This document shows, piece by piece, positions 1-12,400 of a stretch of DNA of 64,000 bases. The DNA comes from Apostichopus japonicus. Taxonomy: Eukaryota > Echinodermata > Holothuroidea > Aspidochirotida > Stichopodidae. Each line of letters starts with the position of its first letter. Position 1 is the stretch's first letter. The position numbers were made by a program, and so were the translations under genes. The notes beneath the pieces are model-generated. The model was not told the DNA's origin. It ran no database searches and saw nothing but the letters and a program-made list of their open reading frames with translations. The DNA lies in NCBI RefSeq assembly GCF_037975245.1, contig NC_092568.1:10441501-10505500 (forward strand), read 5' to 3'.

Positions 1-1793
1 TCCAGGATTTTCTAACCCGGGGGGCGCGAATTACTATCTAAGCGGAGCGCCACCATCGGTTGGCGCGGAGCGTACAAGAACATTTTTGGTTTTGATACCC
101 CCAGATCACCGGAAATGGCACTTCTCGGGCTTGAAAATGAGCAACCAGATGTACACTTTTGCCTGAGAAGCAAGTATTTCCCAAAAGTTTTTTCCATCCA
201 TAACCTTTTTGAAGATTGTCACCAGTCACACATCATGTTCGACCTGATTGCATGTCCTATGGATCATTGCTTTTGTAGGTTATTCTACGTCACGGCCCAC
301 AATATCCGAAAGCCCCACCTTTCAAGGTTTTAAGCCCATTACTTGTTGAGAATTTGAAAATTGACTTTTCTCGTGAATAAAATCACTTGAAAACATACCC
401 ATAATGTTGCACAAAATTCAATCTATAGACAACCAATATAGAAAAACCTCCTTGAGCCCCTAACAGACAGGTCCAAATTGAACGAGTAGAGGAAAGTATG
501 ATGACGAATGTTGGTGAGGAAATTTTCGAAAATTCCGACACAGTTAATTTATTGGTGTAGAAATATTAAACCTCTTATAATGGCTTTTACAAAACTTGGT
601 TGAAGGAACAGAAAAATAGCAGATATTTCCGATATCAGGTATATCGAAACCGAACACTTCACTCATAGGCGTCGGTCCCGTAGGAGGCGGGGGCTGCAGC
701 CCCCCCCCCATTTTTTTCGGGCACCTACTGAAAGTAAAATAAATAGCAATGAATAGCTTAAAATGATCTCCTTGGTAATTGAAATAAAGTTGTAAGCTTG
801 GCCGACATTACTACTGTAAAAGAGAGTTTTGACATTGCATGGATCTGTATGGTTTTACTCCATCTACATAAGACATTTGGTTGTTTAGATGGGCATCCGG
901 CGGTATACTGTGCAACTTTGACGGACCGTGCGGTACACGATGCCATACAATGTAATGAGCGATCTTGCCTATATGATATTGGCATCGACATGTTGAATGC
1001 GCGCTTTGCGCGCGAAAAATTTTGGCTTTTTTTTCGGGCAAGTCATTACAGCCCCCAAATCCAATCTGGCTCCTACGCCTTTGACTACACACATTGACAG
1101 TTTTTGAGGCTGTTCATTGTGGAACATGCATTTCAATGCTCATTTGATATGATGTTATATCTGCTCCTTGCTTTACAAATTCGAACAGGCGTGTAGCGAG
1201 TAATTGCCAAGGGAGGGCGAAGCCTGTAGGCAAACTATCTAAGCGAAGCGCCACCACGAGTTGGCGCGAAGCGTACAAGAAAAATTTTGGCCGAAAATGC
1301 CTCCCAGATCGCTGGAAATGACACTTCCCAGGCCTTGTAAGTTGAATCTAAGCATTGTCTATTTTGAAATTACTAGCGATGTCATAAAGAAAATTTGCTC
1401 GGGGGGGGGGGCGCTCGCCCCCTTCCCGAAATGCGTTATGTTCCCCGACGACTCGGTCGAGTTCAAGTACATTAGTGAGAGAGGAAAAACGGAAACGTCA
1501 AAAATGGAGTTGTCGGGGTAAGGGGTAGGGTGAGGCGCACACCCCCTCCGTAATCCTTGATCTGTCACTGGCTACCCTGTGTATCTAATAGGGATCTTTC
1601 TCTTCCCGAGGTCTTGGCTATCTTCTACTCCCTCCTTTTCTCCTTTTTCTCTCTTTTTTCTTTTTCTTTTCCCTTCCTTCCTCTCCTCCTTTTCTTTTTC
1701 CCCTCCTTTTCCCTTTTTTCTTCTCTTTTTTTCTCTCCTCTTTTCCTTACCCGGGGGGCGCGCGCCCCCAACGCCCCCCTGGATACGCACCTG
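1..1793 (+). mobile_element. Composite non-autonomous TIR transposon, left copy
   Basis: The window opens inside a terminal inverted repeat (TCCAGG..., lacking about 10 bases that lie outside) and the element closes with CCTGGATACGCACCTG at 1778-1793. A reverse-complement copy with the same order of parts lies at 52463-54677. Two halves are visible: A (1 to about 670) and B (1186-1793), each next to a ~100 bp module starting CTATCTAAGCG at 34 and 1235. B also has its own outer end CAGGCGTGTAGCGAG at 1186. A pyrimidine-only-like tract occupies about 1618-1755. No transposase is encoded. The CAGG termini resemble hAT ends, but no clean 8 bp target duplication can be tested because the left flank is missing; family assignment is inference. 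Confidence 0.75.
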
Positions 1794-1819
1794 TATATAG
1801 CGTTTTGCTTTTATTCATT

Positions 1820-2745
1820 AAACCTCTCTAAACTTACGAATTTATGGTAAAGTGATGTTGTTAATACATCCACGGATATGTTATTGTCATAACATAGGTT
1901 CCACCTTAAAACATGCTATTATCATTTATTGTTGTAAACTTAATTTCTGACTGTTTATCTCAGTTTTGAAGGATTTTAGACTCCACCTTAGCCGTGTAGA
2001 AGTCAGACTGTCAGAGATAAACGTCTGGGTGCCTTTTTATCATCTGGAACAATTTCGTGAAACTTCATTTGAACCTCAAATTAACACTTTTGTAATCCTA
2101 TAGCCTTGCGCGGTTTATTCATTTCTGATGGAAATTTGTTATATGTCCCTAACAATTTCAAATCTAGGGCAAAAGGTTGTTCAGTTTGCATTTCTGGCTG
2201 AAGGTATTGTCCTAACATAGGATCTTCTAATGTAAATTGTTATTATTATTATTATAATTATTATTAAATTACCATTATTATTATTATAAACAAAAGTTTT
2301 TATTGCAACTCTCAGTTCGAATGAGTTTAGACTCTACAGTAACCGTTTAGAAGTCAGAGATGAACGTATGAATGCCTTATTTGTAATCCGAAATAATTTC
2401 GTAAAACTTCATTTTGAACCGGCCTCAAATAAACAGTTTTGTAAGGATATATTTAGCCTTGTGGTTCTATTCCTTTCTGATGTAAATTAACAAAATTTTA
2501 AATCTCTCTAAAAATAAAAATCTAGGGTAAAGTGATGTATTAAATACTTCCATGGATAAGTTATTGACATAGCATAGGAAGCCTCCCTAAAACAAGATAC
2601 TATAATTAGACAGATAAGTTTTAATTTTTTTCCCTCTCACATCGAAGGAATTTAGACTCCATCGTAGCCATTCAGAAGTCATAGATAAACGTCTCAATGC
2701 CTTATTTGTATTCCGGAATAACTTCGTAAAACTTAATTTGGGTCC
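1820..2745. repeat. Diverged tandem repeat, ~325-350 bp unit, about 2.7 copies
   Basis: The anchor TTAGACTC...AGCC...AGAAGTCA...GATAAACGT recurs at about 1976, 2327 and 2652, a spacing of 351 and 325 bases. The flanking phrases (TAAAGTGATGT..., AATTTCGTAAAACTTCATTT, TAGCCTTG.GGTT) recur in the same order, so these are diverged tandem copies rather than chance words. A short ATT microsatellite interrupts the array at about 2238-2286. No coding potential is seen. Confidence 0.75.
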
Positions 2746-5700
2746 TTACTCACCTTCCCCACCGTGCAGACTATGCCCCCCCCCCACCCCTCTCCCGCTT
2801 CAATATGTGCCAACCAAGTTCTTGTGTACAAGCACGTCACAAATTACAAGACCCATGCAAGTATGGTGCACTTCGTAAATTGCATACACCCCTCCTTTAA
2901 TTCCTGCGCCCCCTTCCCCTACTCAGAATTCTGGTTACAAGTCTGAGACTACCCTGGACAAAAATCCGTGACCTCTGCAACCCCACCGCGGAACCTTCTG
3001 GCATGGCGGTCTTCAATTTTGAGCATTGATAACAAGCTAGCATATCCGGTAATAGCTAGCAATCCGTTGTACACCAATCTGGCCTTACGAACTATGAATC
3101 ATCCTTCCCTGGAAATAAAATTCACATCGCTAGACTGTCGGAGCAATCTGCAATTTGAACGTTAAAGTCAGACATCTGGTATTCCTTTACCTTCATTTTA
3201 GCTTAAATGTATGGGAATGTACGACATAAACTCGTTTTTGTTCACTTTGGTCAAACGAAGTTGTTGGGACATTGGTGAACTTCGTTACTCAGTAGGCGCA
3301 ATGTAGAATACTGTTAAACGTATTAGCAGCATGCAATAGGTTACAATAAGTCTTAAGTTCATAATATTACTATTACAATACAAGTAGGTTGGACGTAATA
3401 TAGGCAACGTCATTGCTGTATAACTAGTGTTACTGTTAGTGTAACATGTGTTTCTATATAACAATAATTTCGTGATAGCCTAACTTAAGTCTTTATAGTG
3501 CATTGTAGTGTACTCATACATATATGGTTAAGTGGGGGAATTAAGTGTTAATTCTTCTACGCACTACTGGTATAGCTTGTCAAACAGCTTACTAGGCCTA
3601 TACTGGAATTGCATTGGTCTTACTGGTTAGTCCTAACAGCTTTAGTATTGTACTGTAGGCCAACTACTAAGTACTAGTACTACCAGGCCTAGCACTTGTA
3701 TTTGAACTGCTCATGCATTGTACAAAAATATAGCAGATAATATGACAGATTTAGTTGTTCTACATGTCACCAAAAAAAAGGCATAAGTAGATGAGTACCA
3801 AAACATGCAACACATCCACTAAGGATGTGGCCTAACCCACTATAGTCCAGTGCCTGACTCTGTTAGTTTGTCCCTGCGATAAGTATTTTCCATCCCATCT
3901 TTGACCCAGAATATTCTGAATCCAGCAATACTGGATTAATGACAGGAATCCCCATTAGCACTGAACTGCTTGAAAATTCAATATTGGCAACACTATTTTA
4001 CTTCAAGATCAAGTTTATAAATCTTTGGAACCAGCTTCAAAATATCATGACATGTATTGCTTTAATACAACATAACCTCTGTTGCAAAACTATAATTTGT
4101 GAACATTCTAATTACCTTACTACTGTACAGTAGGCCTACATGCTATTTCAACAGAAACTGCAACCCTGTAAGCCTACATATTCATACTTACTACTTAGTA
4201 ATTAAGTATATTGTAATAATTGTGCAAATGAAAGTACACCAAGTGAAAAGAGATTGTAGCAGCAATGTTGAAGTTCTGTTTGAATTGGAATATACAATTT
4301 TTATTGCTAAAAGTATAATAATATGCTTGCTTTATGGTGTTTAGAATTATTTGCGATAATACCAGTATATATTTAGAAAATAGAGGTTTTACCTAAAATT
4401 CATCTCATTTTCATAGCACTTGAAAATTACTGTTTATTTGATTCTTTAACAGGATTCCAGCCGAAAGCTTTTTATGGTTTATGTCTGAAGCAACTTTGTG
4501 TCATCTGAAATGAGGCAGGATTGAATCTTTTGCTTGGAACTTTTGTGGAAATGTTGTACAAGTTGTAAGTTCTAATTGGTGCTACATTATGTATACTGTA
4601 TTTGTTGTAGTGCTGATAGTCGTAATTGATTAATCGCCAGTAGTTGTGATTCCACTTTGGAAGTTCAGTTAATCGCGCTCAAAACCTAAGTTGCGATTAC
4701 TCGACTACAAGCTAGCACTACACATAATCTGCATTTGAAAAATAGCCTAACCTATCAAAAACAACACTAAAGCCTAGCCTAGAGCGTTTGGCCTATGCTC
4801 GAAATGTAAAGTATTGTATTTCATGAATAAGTTTATGTACAGTTTTCATGGACCCCTGTGACCAGCTAGCTAGCACTGTGCTATGTTAAAAACCGATAAA
4901 CACCTGCTCCTGTTAGATTCTTTTGGTTGCTTGTCAGTAAGGCTTGTTCTGCAGTGAAACATTCAGTCCTAGCAATGTTTGATCATTGCACATAATCGCA
5001 AATTCGTAGGTCAATAATCTTTTACGAATGCCAAAGTATTTGCCATTTCTTCAAACATGTTTATAACTACTTCATTACTGGCCTGGTTCACATTTATCGG
5101 ATGTCTGATCGAGTGTGTCACGTCGTTTGCGGGGTAGTTTAATTTCAGTTTGCAAAATATGTGCCTGCTATCGCGCTAGGCTAGAGCCTAGCCTAGAACG
5201 TTGAACGTCCTTCTACAGAAAACTCTTGCATCCTGATCATTACACCGCTATGAGGTGTTACATCTATTCATTGTTTGCGCGTTAGCTTTTATTAGTGCTA
5301 ATAGTTGTAGTAGCCTCGTAGATTCAATCGAAAGTTTTTGATTTACTATGAAGGGATTTAAATAAAAATGGTTGTAGATTGAAAGTCGTTCACCGTTTTT
5401 GTTTGGTAGATGTTTTGACATGATATAGACACCACACATTAAGACACGAAAGAACAAATAAAGACAGTGCACCATAGAGAAAGATTTGTTTAAAACTATT
5501 TCTGCAATGTAAAAATGACAGTGATGACATCATAACTGTAATTGAGTAATTGCATTAATTGCGAACAGAGCTATGGGATTAATCGGCTACAAAAGAAAGA
5601 GTCAACCATCAGTACTAGTTTGTTGTACATTTAGTTTCGCTCAGCGAAATTGGCCAAACAACCTACAGGTATGCAGTAAGTGCTATGGGTGACAAAGAGC

Positions 5701-6382
5701 TCTTCTGAGGATAATCAAGTGGTTGTATACTGTGTTCTGCCTGGCATAGTAAGGCTGGTGAATTTGGTTCTTTGGTCATGTAAATACTAAGGTCATTTAT
5801 TCATAAATAGTCTACATCAAACACTAATGTATATGTTTGCATAAATTTGAATATATCCCGTCCAGGTTTTGCATAGCACACATGTGATACAGACAAGGTA
5901 CTCCTCCCATAAATATCAACAATGCAACCGATTACCAATGGAACCGACAATTCTAGAATCCACATCTTTGAAAGAATTCATGAAAAATTAAATCAGAGGA
6001 AAACATGGCAATTGTGCATTTTTTTTCTTCCTGAAAATGTAATTTCTTAGGTAAACTACACTTCAGTTCTCCTCTTGGTACATGATTTTCAATGAAGGTT
6101 TGCCCAGAGAGATAAATGTTGTATTCATTTGTTTTCGTTGGGGTCATGCCATGTGAATGGAATTGGGCAGGACAAATGCATGATAGTACAGTACCCATTT
6201 TTGGTAGGGTTGATTCTTGCGGGACAATATCTGCGTTAGAGATGTTAAACATTTCTAACATGCGTATAATAATTTGATTTCACTTATTACCTTGTTAGGT
6301 TTCTCATTCTTTGTATTCTGAAGCAGATTCAACAATGCTCGTTTTCAAGATTTCATAAAAATCTCTTTTGAAATATTTCTAG
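2746..6382. other. Gene-free stretch upstream of the first visible CEP170-like exon
   Basis: Only short, non-conserved open frames are present. The stretch contains a poly-C run at about 2776, GGCCTA-type words (for example around 3595-3690 and 4760-4800) and AT-rich sequence. I could not find an exon resembling the FHA domain that begins CEP170 proteins, so this is probably intron or 5' flank of that gene. Confidence 0.5.
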
Positions 6383-6449
6383 CTAGATGACTTTCCCACA
6401 ATGGCCTCCAATGGAGAGAAAAACCCAAGGGATAGAAAATCAAACTCAG
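6383..6449 (+). CDS. CEP170: CEP170-like, first exon seen in the window
   Basis: Acceptor TATTTCTAG then reading CTA GAT GAC TTT CCC, giving LDDFPTMASNGEKNPRDRKSNS and ending with one extra G before GTAAGG (phase 1). Only this frame joins the next exon, which starts at codon position 2; a longer overlapping frame starting at 6387 does not. An internal ATG at 6401 has A at -3 and G at +4, so this could also be the first coding exon of a short isoform lacking FHA. Which one holds is not decidable from sequence. Confidence 0.65.
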
Positions 6450-9400
6450 GTAAGGTTGCCTTATTTTCTCTTTGCATTACCATGGCTCTTCATTATCTTG
6501 TTTCTTGTTTTCATTATTTATTTTCCCCAATATTTGTTTTTATATAATCATTACTGCAGGGTAAATTTACAAGAGATTTGACTGTTTTGTTAAGTACATA
6601 GTAGAATATCCAATGTTGTGTTTCTTTATACTAGAGTACATCACTTATGGAGTTCTCTTTGAGCTGACCTTTCTGTGGAGCACTTTGCCAACTATAGTCC
6701 AAGTCTGCATATTTTCACCTGCCTAAACATAGCTTAAATGCATCCTCTGAATAATAAGTCTGTAGAACAGCTTGTTCATGCATTCATTTACAAGTAATAT
6801 TGACTATTGTAATGATTTGTTGCATTGTGGGTTACCACGGACCATGTTACTGAAGCTACAGCGTATCTAGAATTGAGCTGCTAGACTACTTACTAGGATG
6901 CCTTAAACATTTAAACATAAGCCCCACACTTTTACCAACTTCATTGGTTGCCCATGGAGCAGAGAGTTATTTTTAAGGCACTTTGTATTTTTTATCATGC
7001 CCATGCTAACAGGCTCTCCTTATATTAAAGACATTGAAGACTCGCCCCAAACCGCATGTAAAAGTTAACTTTCCGTTGCTTGTAAATGACGTTTTTTTCG
7101 TGTCGCTACAAAATGCAGACACTAATGAAACGTGATACCTTGTGATCATTTATCTAGACCTGAGATATCCATCGCTGCTATGTACACTGTGTTGTGGGTA
7201 TTGACCGTAGCTGCATGTATTGACTGTACACTAGTGTCTAATTACCGACGGTAGCAAGCTGTGTGTGTATTTTCTGGGATCAATGGTGGTGTCTAACACT
7301 TCTGTTACACCTCATTCGAAACTAGGTCAGATTACCGGCATCAGACGTTTCTTTGTGCGTGAGTCTTCACTCCCTTTAAGGAGCTCTTTCTTTATAATCT
7401 TCAGGTATCATACTGGTTTAAATCCTCTTCCAGCCCAATCTTTTTTCTTTTGCTTTTTCAAATCTTTTCTGGCTTGATTAAGAAGTAAATTGATAACCCC
7501 TTGTTATTTTCTTTTGTAGAGAGGCAAAAGCAAAGACATGACCCTCCAGTCATCATATACAGGAGGGAGCCCTCCGAGCCTACCGAGAGGGAAGCCGCAG
7601 CCGCAGAGGCCGACCAAGAACCAGAGATAACGCTAACGGTGGAGAGCGAGAAGCACACAGGGTTTTCAATCGAGTTCAGCGACAGTCACTCGCCGAAGAT
7701 GGCTAAGAAAGAATCGCTGAGCGATTTTGTACCAAAGTCGCTGAAGGAGAGGATGGCGGAGAGTAGCCGTCTCGCAGAGGAGAGGCGGGCGATCAGGATG
7801 AGCAGGAGTAAGAGCCAAGAATTTGTCAAGGTGAGGAGGCTAGACACCGTTTATTTGAAGTTCTGTCAAATTTGTATCATTCATTATGCTCTGACCAGTA
7901 CAGTATCGCGCTTTACCTTAAGGCCGTATATTCACCGGTCTGAGCATTACGAAAGATGTTTAATACTCGGGGTTTAAATGTAGACATGTAGGAAATCAAA
8001 TTTGTGCAGTTTCTGTGCCTTAATTGCATTGTGTTAAAAGTTAATTGTGGTAGGTGGATCAACTGTAGAGCCTGAACACATATTACCAAAGCAAAAAAGT
8101 CACAAAACTGTCACTGGGTGATAAATATGAACAGTGGATGTAAAATTCTTTAGTTGTTATTAAATATCTTGTGTGGTGTATGAGAAAACTTGTCAAAAAG
8201 TTACACGCACTGGTGGAAACAAATTTATGGTGTGTTGTTTCTCTTGCAGCCTCTTGCAGGAATTAGATGCAATGAAAACGTATTAAAGATTAACAACTGG
8301 AGAATGTGTGTACTAGGGTATATTAGAGGAAATCAGATTTTCCAGTGCAGTGTTGTTGTATAAGTACTGTAGTGTTATGTAACACTACAGTAAATATTTC
8401 TTTCTGAACATCCACTATGATTGTCAGCTCATAGAATGCAACACTGTGTATGCTAGGTTCAGTATGCAAATTGAAAGGAGAGGAAACGAAGGAAAAAGGT
8501 ACCCCATGTTGATTCCTAGAGTAAAGTTGTAGTTGAAGGTACTAACAAAGTAGTATCATACATTGAAATAGCACACTTTTAGTACTAAACCAGTTATTTA
8601 CTTGGGATGTCCCAAAAGATTTTCTGGCAATGTTTTGCCAAAAGGACTGAGTATTCCTTCAAAGCATTGGGGTACAGGGGAGGGGCAAACACCTCCCCAA
8701 TTGATAAAATTTGATAAAATGGAGGCCGCTTGGATACAAAAATATTGTGTGCTATATTTTGCAACTTTTGAAAAAATGTTGAAGAATTTTTGACTGTTTA
8801 GGCTCTACTTTATCTATATACTGTACAAGAGGAATTTCTGTAATATTCTATATCCCAGTGGGGCACTGAGCCCCCCTAATTATTTTCTGGGCGGGGGGAG
8901 GGGGTTGAAACCCCCTCAACAGTATACATTGTTGTGGCCCTGCTCGAAAGAACATGAAAAGTGATGATCCCATGAAATTCACCTACATCTTTTGTTCTTA
9001 CTAACTGACCTAAATCAATATTTAAATCTTTAGAATTGATCCTGATAACTTGTGTGTAGCCCAGGCGTTTTGTCAAATTAAGTCCTTACAACCACAGGAC
9101 ATAAAGGAAATCGCAATTTTTTATTAATAGTGACACATTTTCTGCATTATTTGAATGGAAGTTTTTTTCACAATTAATGCTATCTACTAAACTCTTCTGC
9201 AATAGAATCATATTAATATCTAATATTTTGTATCAAAAACTTTGCCAAAAGGAAAGTAAACATTTCGTGGCTAAATGTTTGTCAACGTGCATTTCAGAAA
9301 TATTCTGATTGTAGATACATGTGTCCACGGCCTGGCTCCAGATTACCTTACTGATATTACTATTCTAATGAGATATAGCCATTCGTACAGAACTAGATCT

Positions 9401-12400
9401 AGCTGCTCTAAACATGTTTCACTTGCTCCTGTTAGATCTGGGAATGGTAAAAGGTCCTTTAAATTTTCTGGAGGCAGGTCGTGGAACAGTCTTCCCCCAA
9501 ATTTGAAATGCTTGCCAAATGTTAATATTTTTAAACGCAATATGAAAACTTATATATTGTTTAGATGTCTGATATTTGTTTGTCTATCTTTCTGCCATCC
9601 TTTTTGTGCTTTTGGATGTTAATCATGTTTCTACTGCATTATATTGTATATGTATTTTGTATTGAGGGCTTCTCTGGAAAGCAGTGTTTCTGCACTGAGC
9701 AGGACTACCCTCATTAAAGATGACAATAATAAAATTGAACAAAAGAAAACAGCTGCTCTAGACCCCATTCTGCTTAGATCTTATGCAGTCATTTTGTGAT
9801 GCAGTTTTAATTTTCAGTTTTATTTGTGTTGTATTCTTCTTCTTCTTTCCAGTCACCTCGAGAATCTCCGACATCGCACAAGAGGATGAAAGATCTGTGG
9901 GGAAGTGCCAACTTCAAAAATGCATCAAAGTTATCGACAGATCCGGAACCCAATAGTTATTCAGGTTCCGTATATAATCAATTTTTCTTTTCTTTGGGGG
10001 TTGGAGGGGGGTGCCTGATTCTCCTTGTTTTCTAAGTTCTGAGTATTTGAGAATTGATTATTGGCAGGCAAGGAGAAGACATTTCAGAAAGAAGTTTGTA
10101 ATTATTTCGGGTGACAATTTAATAATGCAGTAATAGCATGGAGTAGAGATAGTAATAATGGGGGCTGAATGGAATGAGTGAGACCAAAGGCTATGGTATA
10201 ATATTTGCTCTAGTGACATATGGCTATTGCCAGATGTTGCCACGATATTGTTGTTAACTGATGATAAAAAGGAACATCTTTAAGAATTTATCTGGTCCTT
10301 GTAGGTCAATTCAGAATGTAAGAAATTTTATGTGAATGCTGCTTGGTTTTTAAATAAAATTGGTTGACAAAATATTTAATTTTTAATATATTTAATTGGT
10401 TGACAAAACTGGTTATCAAAATATTTAATTGGTTAACAAAACATCGGCTTCGGCTTCCTTATTGGAGTTCTTCTTTTTATCATGAATCTACTTACTAAAA
10501 TGGGAGACAAAATATCAACTGTAACCAAAAAATATCCCCCTTTGTTTCAAACATCAAATGTCAGTATATATGTTCTCAATTGTAAACAAAATGTTTCTAC
10601 TTAAAGATCTTGACAAAAGAAGAAAAAGTCAGGGTGAAACATCAGACAGTTTCAAAGAAAATTCTTTGCCGAAGTCCAAGAAGTCGGCCGGGCAGTCCAG
10701 CCCTGCAGTGGTGACGTTCGATAACAACGGGGACAACGTGAGCGAATCGGGAACTTACACGATAGACAGCGATAACCCCTCCAAAGATGTGATGGAAGCC
10801 CGTGAGAACATAGAGGAAGTGTTTGGCATCGCAAAAGATGAGACCAGTGATGCGGATACGGACAAAGACGTCTCAGATGAAGAGATTGCAGAGCAAGTCG
10901 TGGAGAACAAGGTGAGAAGGAAAAATTATAGGAAAGCCTTCCGATTAAAATTGATCACTGGGTATCATACTTGGGAAGTTGTTAACTTTAATTGGGGCAG
11001 AAGATAGAATGGATGTCTTTACCTTAAGTAAGGAATTTAATTATAGTATGAATAACATTTTAGTAAGAGGTTATTACATGCCTTTGATGATATTAAGCAC
11101 CAATCTATAAAGTGGACTTTATTTGCAATCGTAAATGAATGTGAGGGCCTCTTTTTTTGATGTGCTAGTTTTTTATTGCAATCATTTATACCCATGTCTT
11201 CTAGGTGCCACCATACTTCTGTCTCCCCTCAGAGAAGCATGCCTCGATTCTGTAACACACAAAATTCTTGACTCACTCCCTTCTCTTCCCCACCCCCCTG
11301 TTCCTACCCCAGCCATGATTTCCTGGTGACCATTGCTTGTATAAGGTAAAGTTTCAAAAGAGAGCAAAATATGTATCTACTGCTGTATCCTGTATCTATC
11401 TGCTGCTGTATCCTGTATCTATCATGTATCCACTGCAAAAAGCCTGTGTAGGTAAATTTATGACAGTTGGAGGGCCTGATGTTTCAATACTTATTCGCAG
11501 GGAAACTTTTGAAGACAAAGATAGAAATTTGCACCTGAAACAAATGCTTTGTATACTTCACAGATAAGAAAGAAACCTAATGGAGTTACTGGAAAGGAAA
11601 AGTGGATCGAGCAGTGGGCAAGCACGGCTGCCAAACGGGGGAATGACGAAGATAATCACGTTATGCATATTTCAGAAGGTCACGGAATCAGCTACAACAT
11701 TGATCTATCTCCAGGTAAAAGCCTTCAGGAGGAATATTCCATGCTTGATGACAAAACTAGACAGATAAAAGCTTGAGAAGTGAAAGGGATGAACAGTCAC
11801 ATGTTTTCCATGAGTAATTACAAAACTAGGGAGATAAATCTTGAGAAGTGAAAGGGATAAACAGTCACAGATAATATGTTTTCCATGAGTAATTACAAAA
11901 CTAGGGAGATAAAGCTTGAGAAGTGAAGGGATAAACAGTCATAGATTAACATTTTCCATGATTGATGGCAAAACTAGGGAGATAAAGCTTGAGAAGTGAA
12001 AGGGATAAACAGTCATAGAAAATATGTTTTCCATGAGTAATAACAAATTGAAAATTGAAAGAGATAAACCGTCATAGATAATATGTTTTCCATGAGTAAT
12101 GACAAAACTAGGGAGATAAAGCTTGAGAAGTCAAAGGGATAAACAGCCATAGATAATATTTTTACCATGATTGATGACAAAACTAGAGCGATAAAAGTTG
12201 AGAAGTGAAAGGGATAAACAGTCACATGTTTTCCATGAGTAATTACAAAACTAGGGAGATAAATCTTGAGAAGTGAAAGGGATAAACAGTCACAGATAAT
12301 ATGTTTTCCATGAGTAATTACAAAACTAGGGAGATAAAGCTTGAGAAGTGAAGGGATAAACAGTCATAGATTAACATTTTCCATGATTGATGGCAAAACT

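Noticed and set aside
6387-6581. Open frame starting at ATG 6387 (MTFPQWPP...)
   Set aside because: Its phase does not join the next exon; the overlapping LDDFPTMASNG frame does.
8855-8940. GC-rich inverted-looking stretch (CAGTGGGGCACTGAGC ... GTTGTGGCCCTG) as another hAT-like element
   Set aside because: The ends match poorly and no 8 bp duplication was found.
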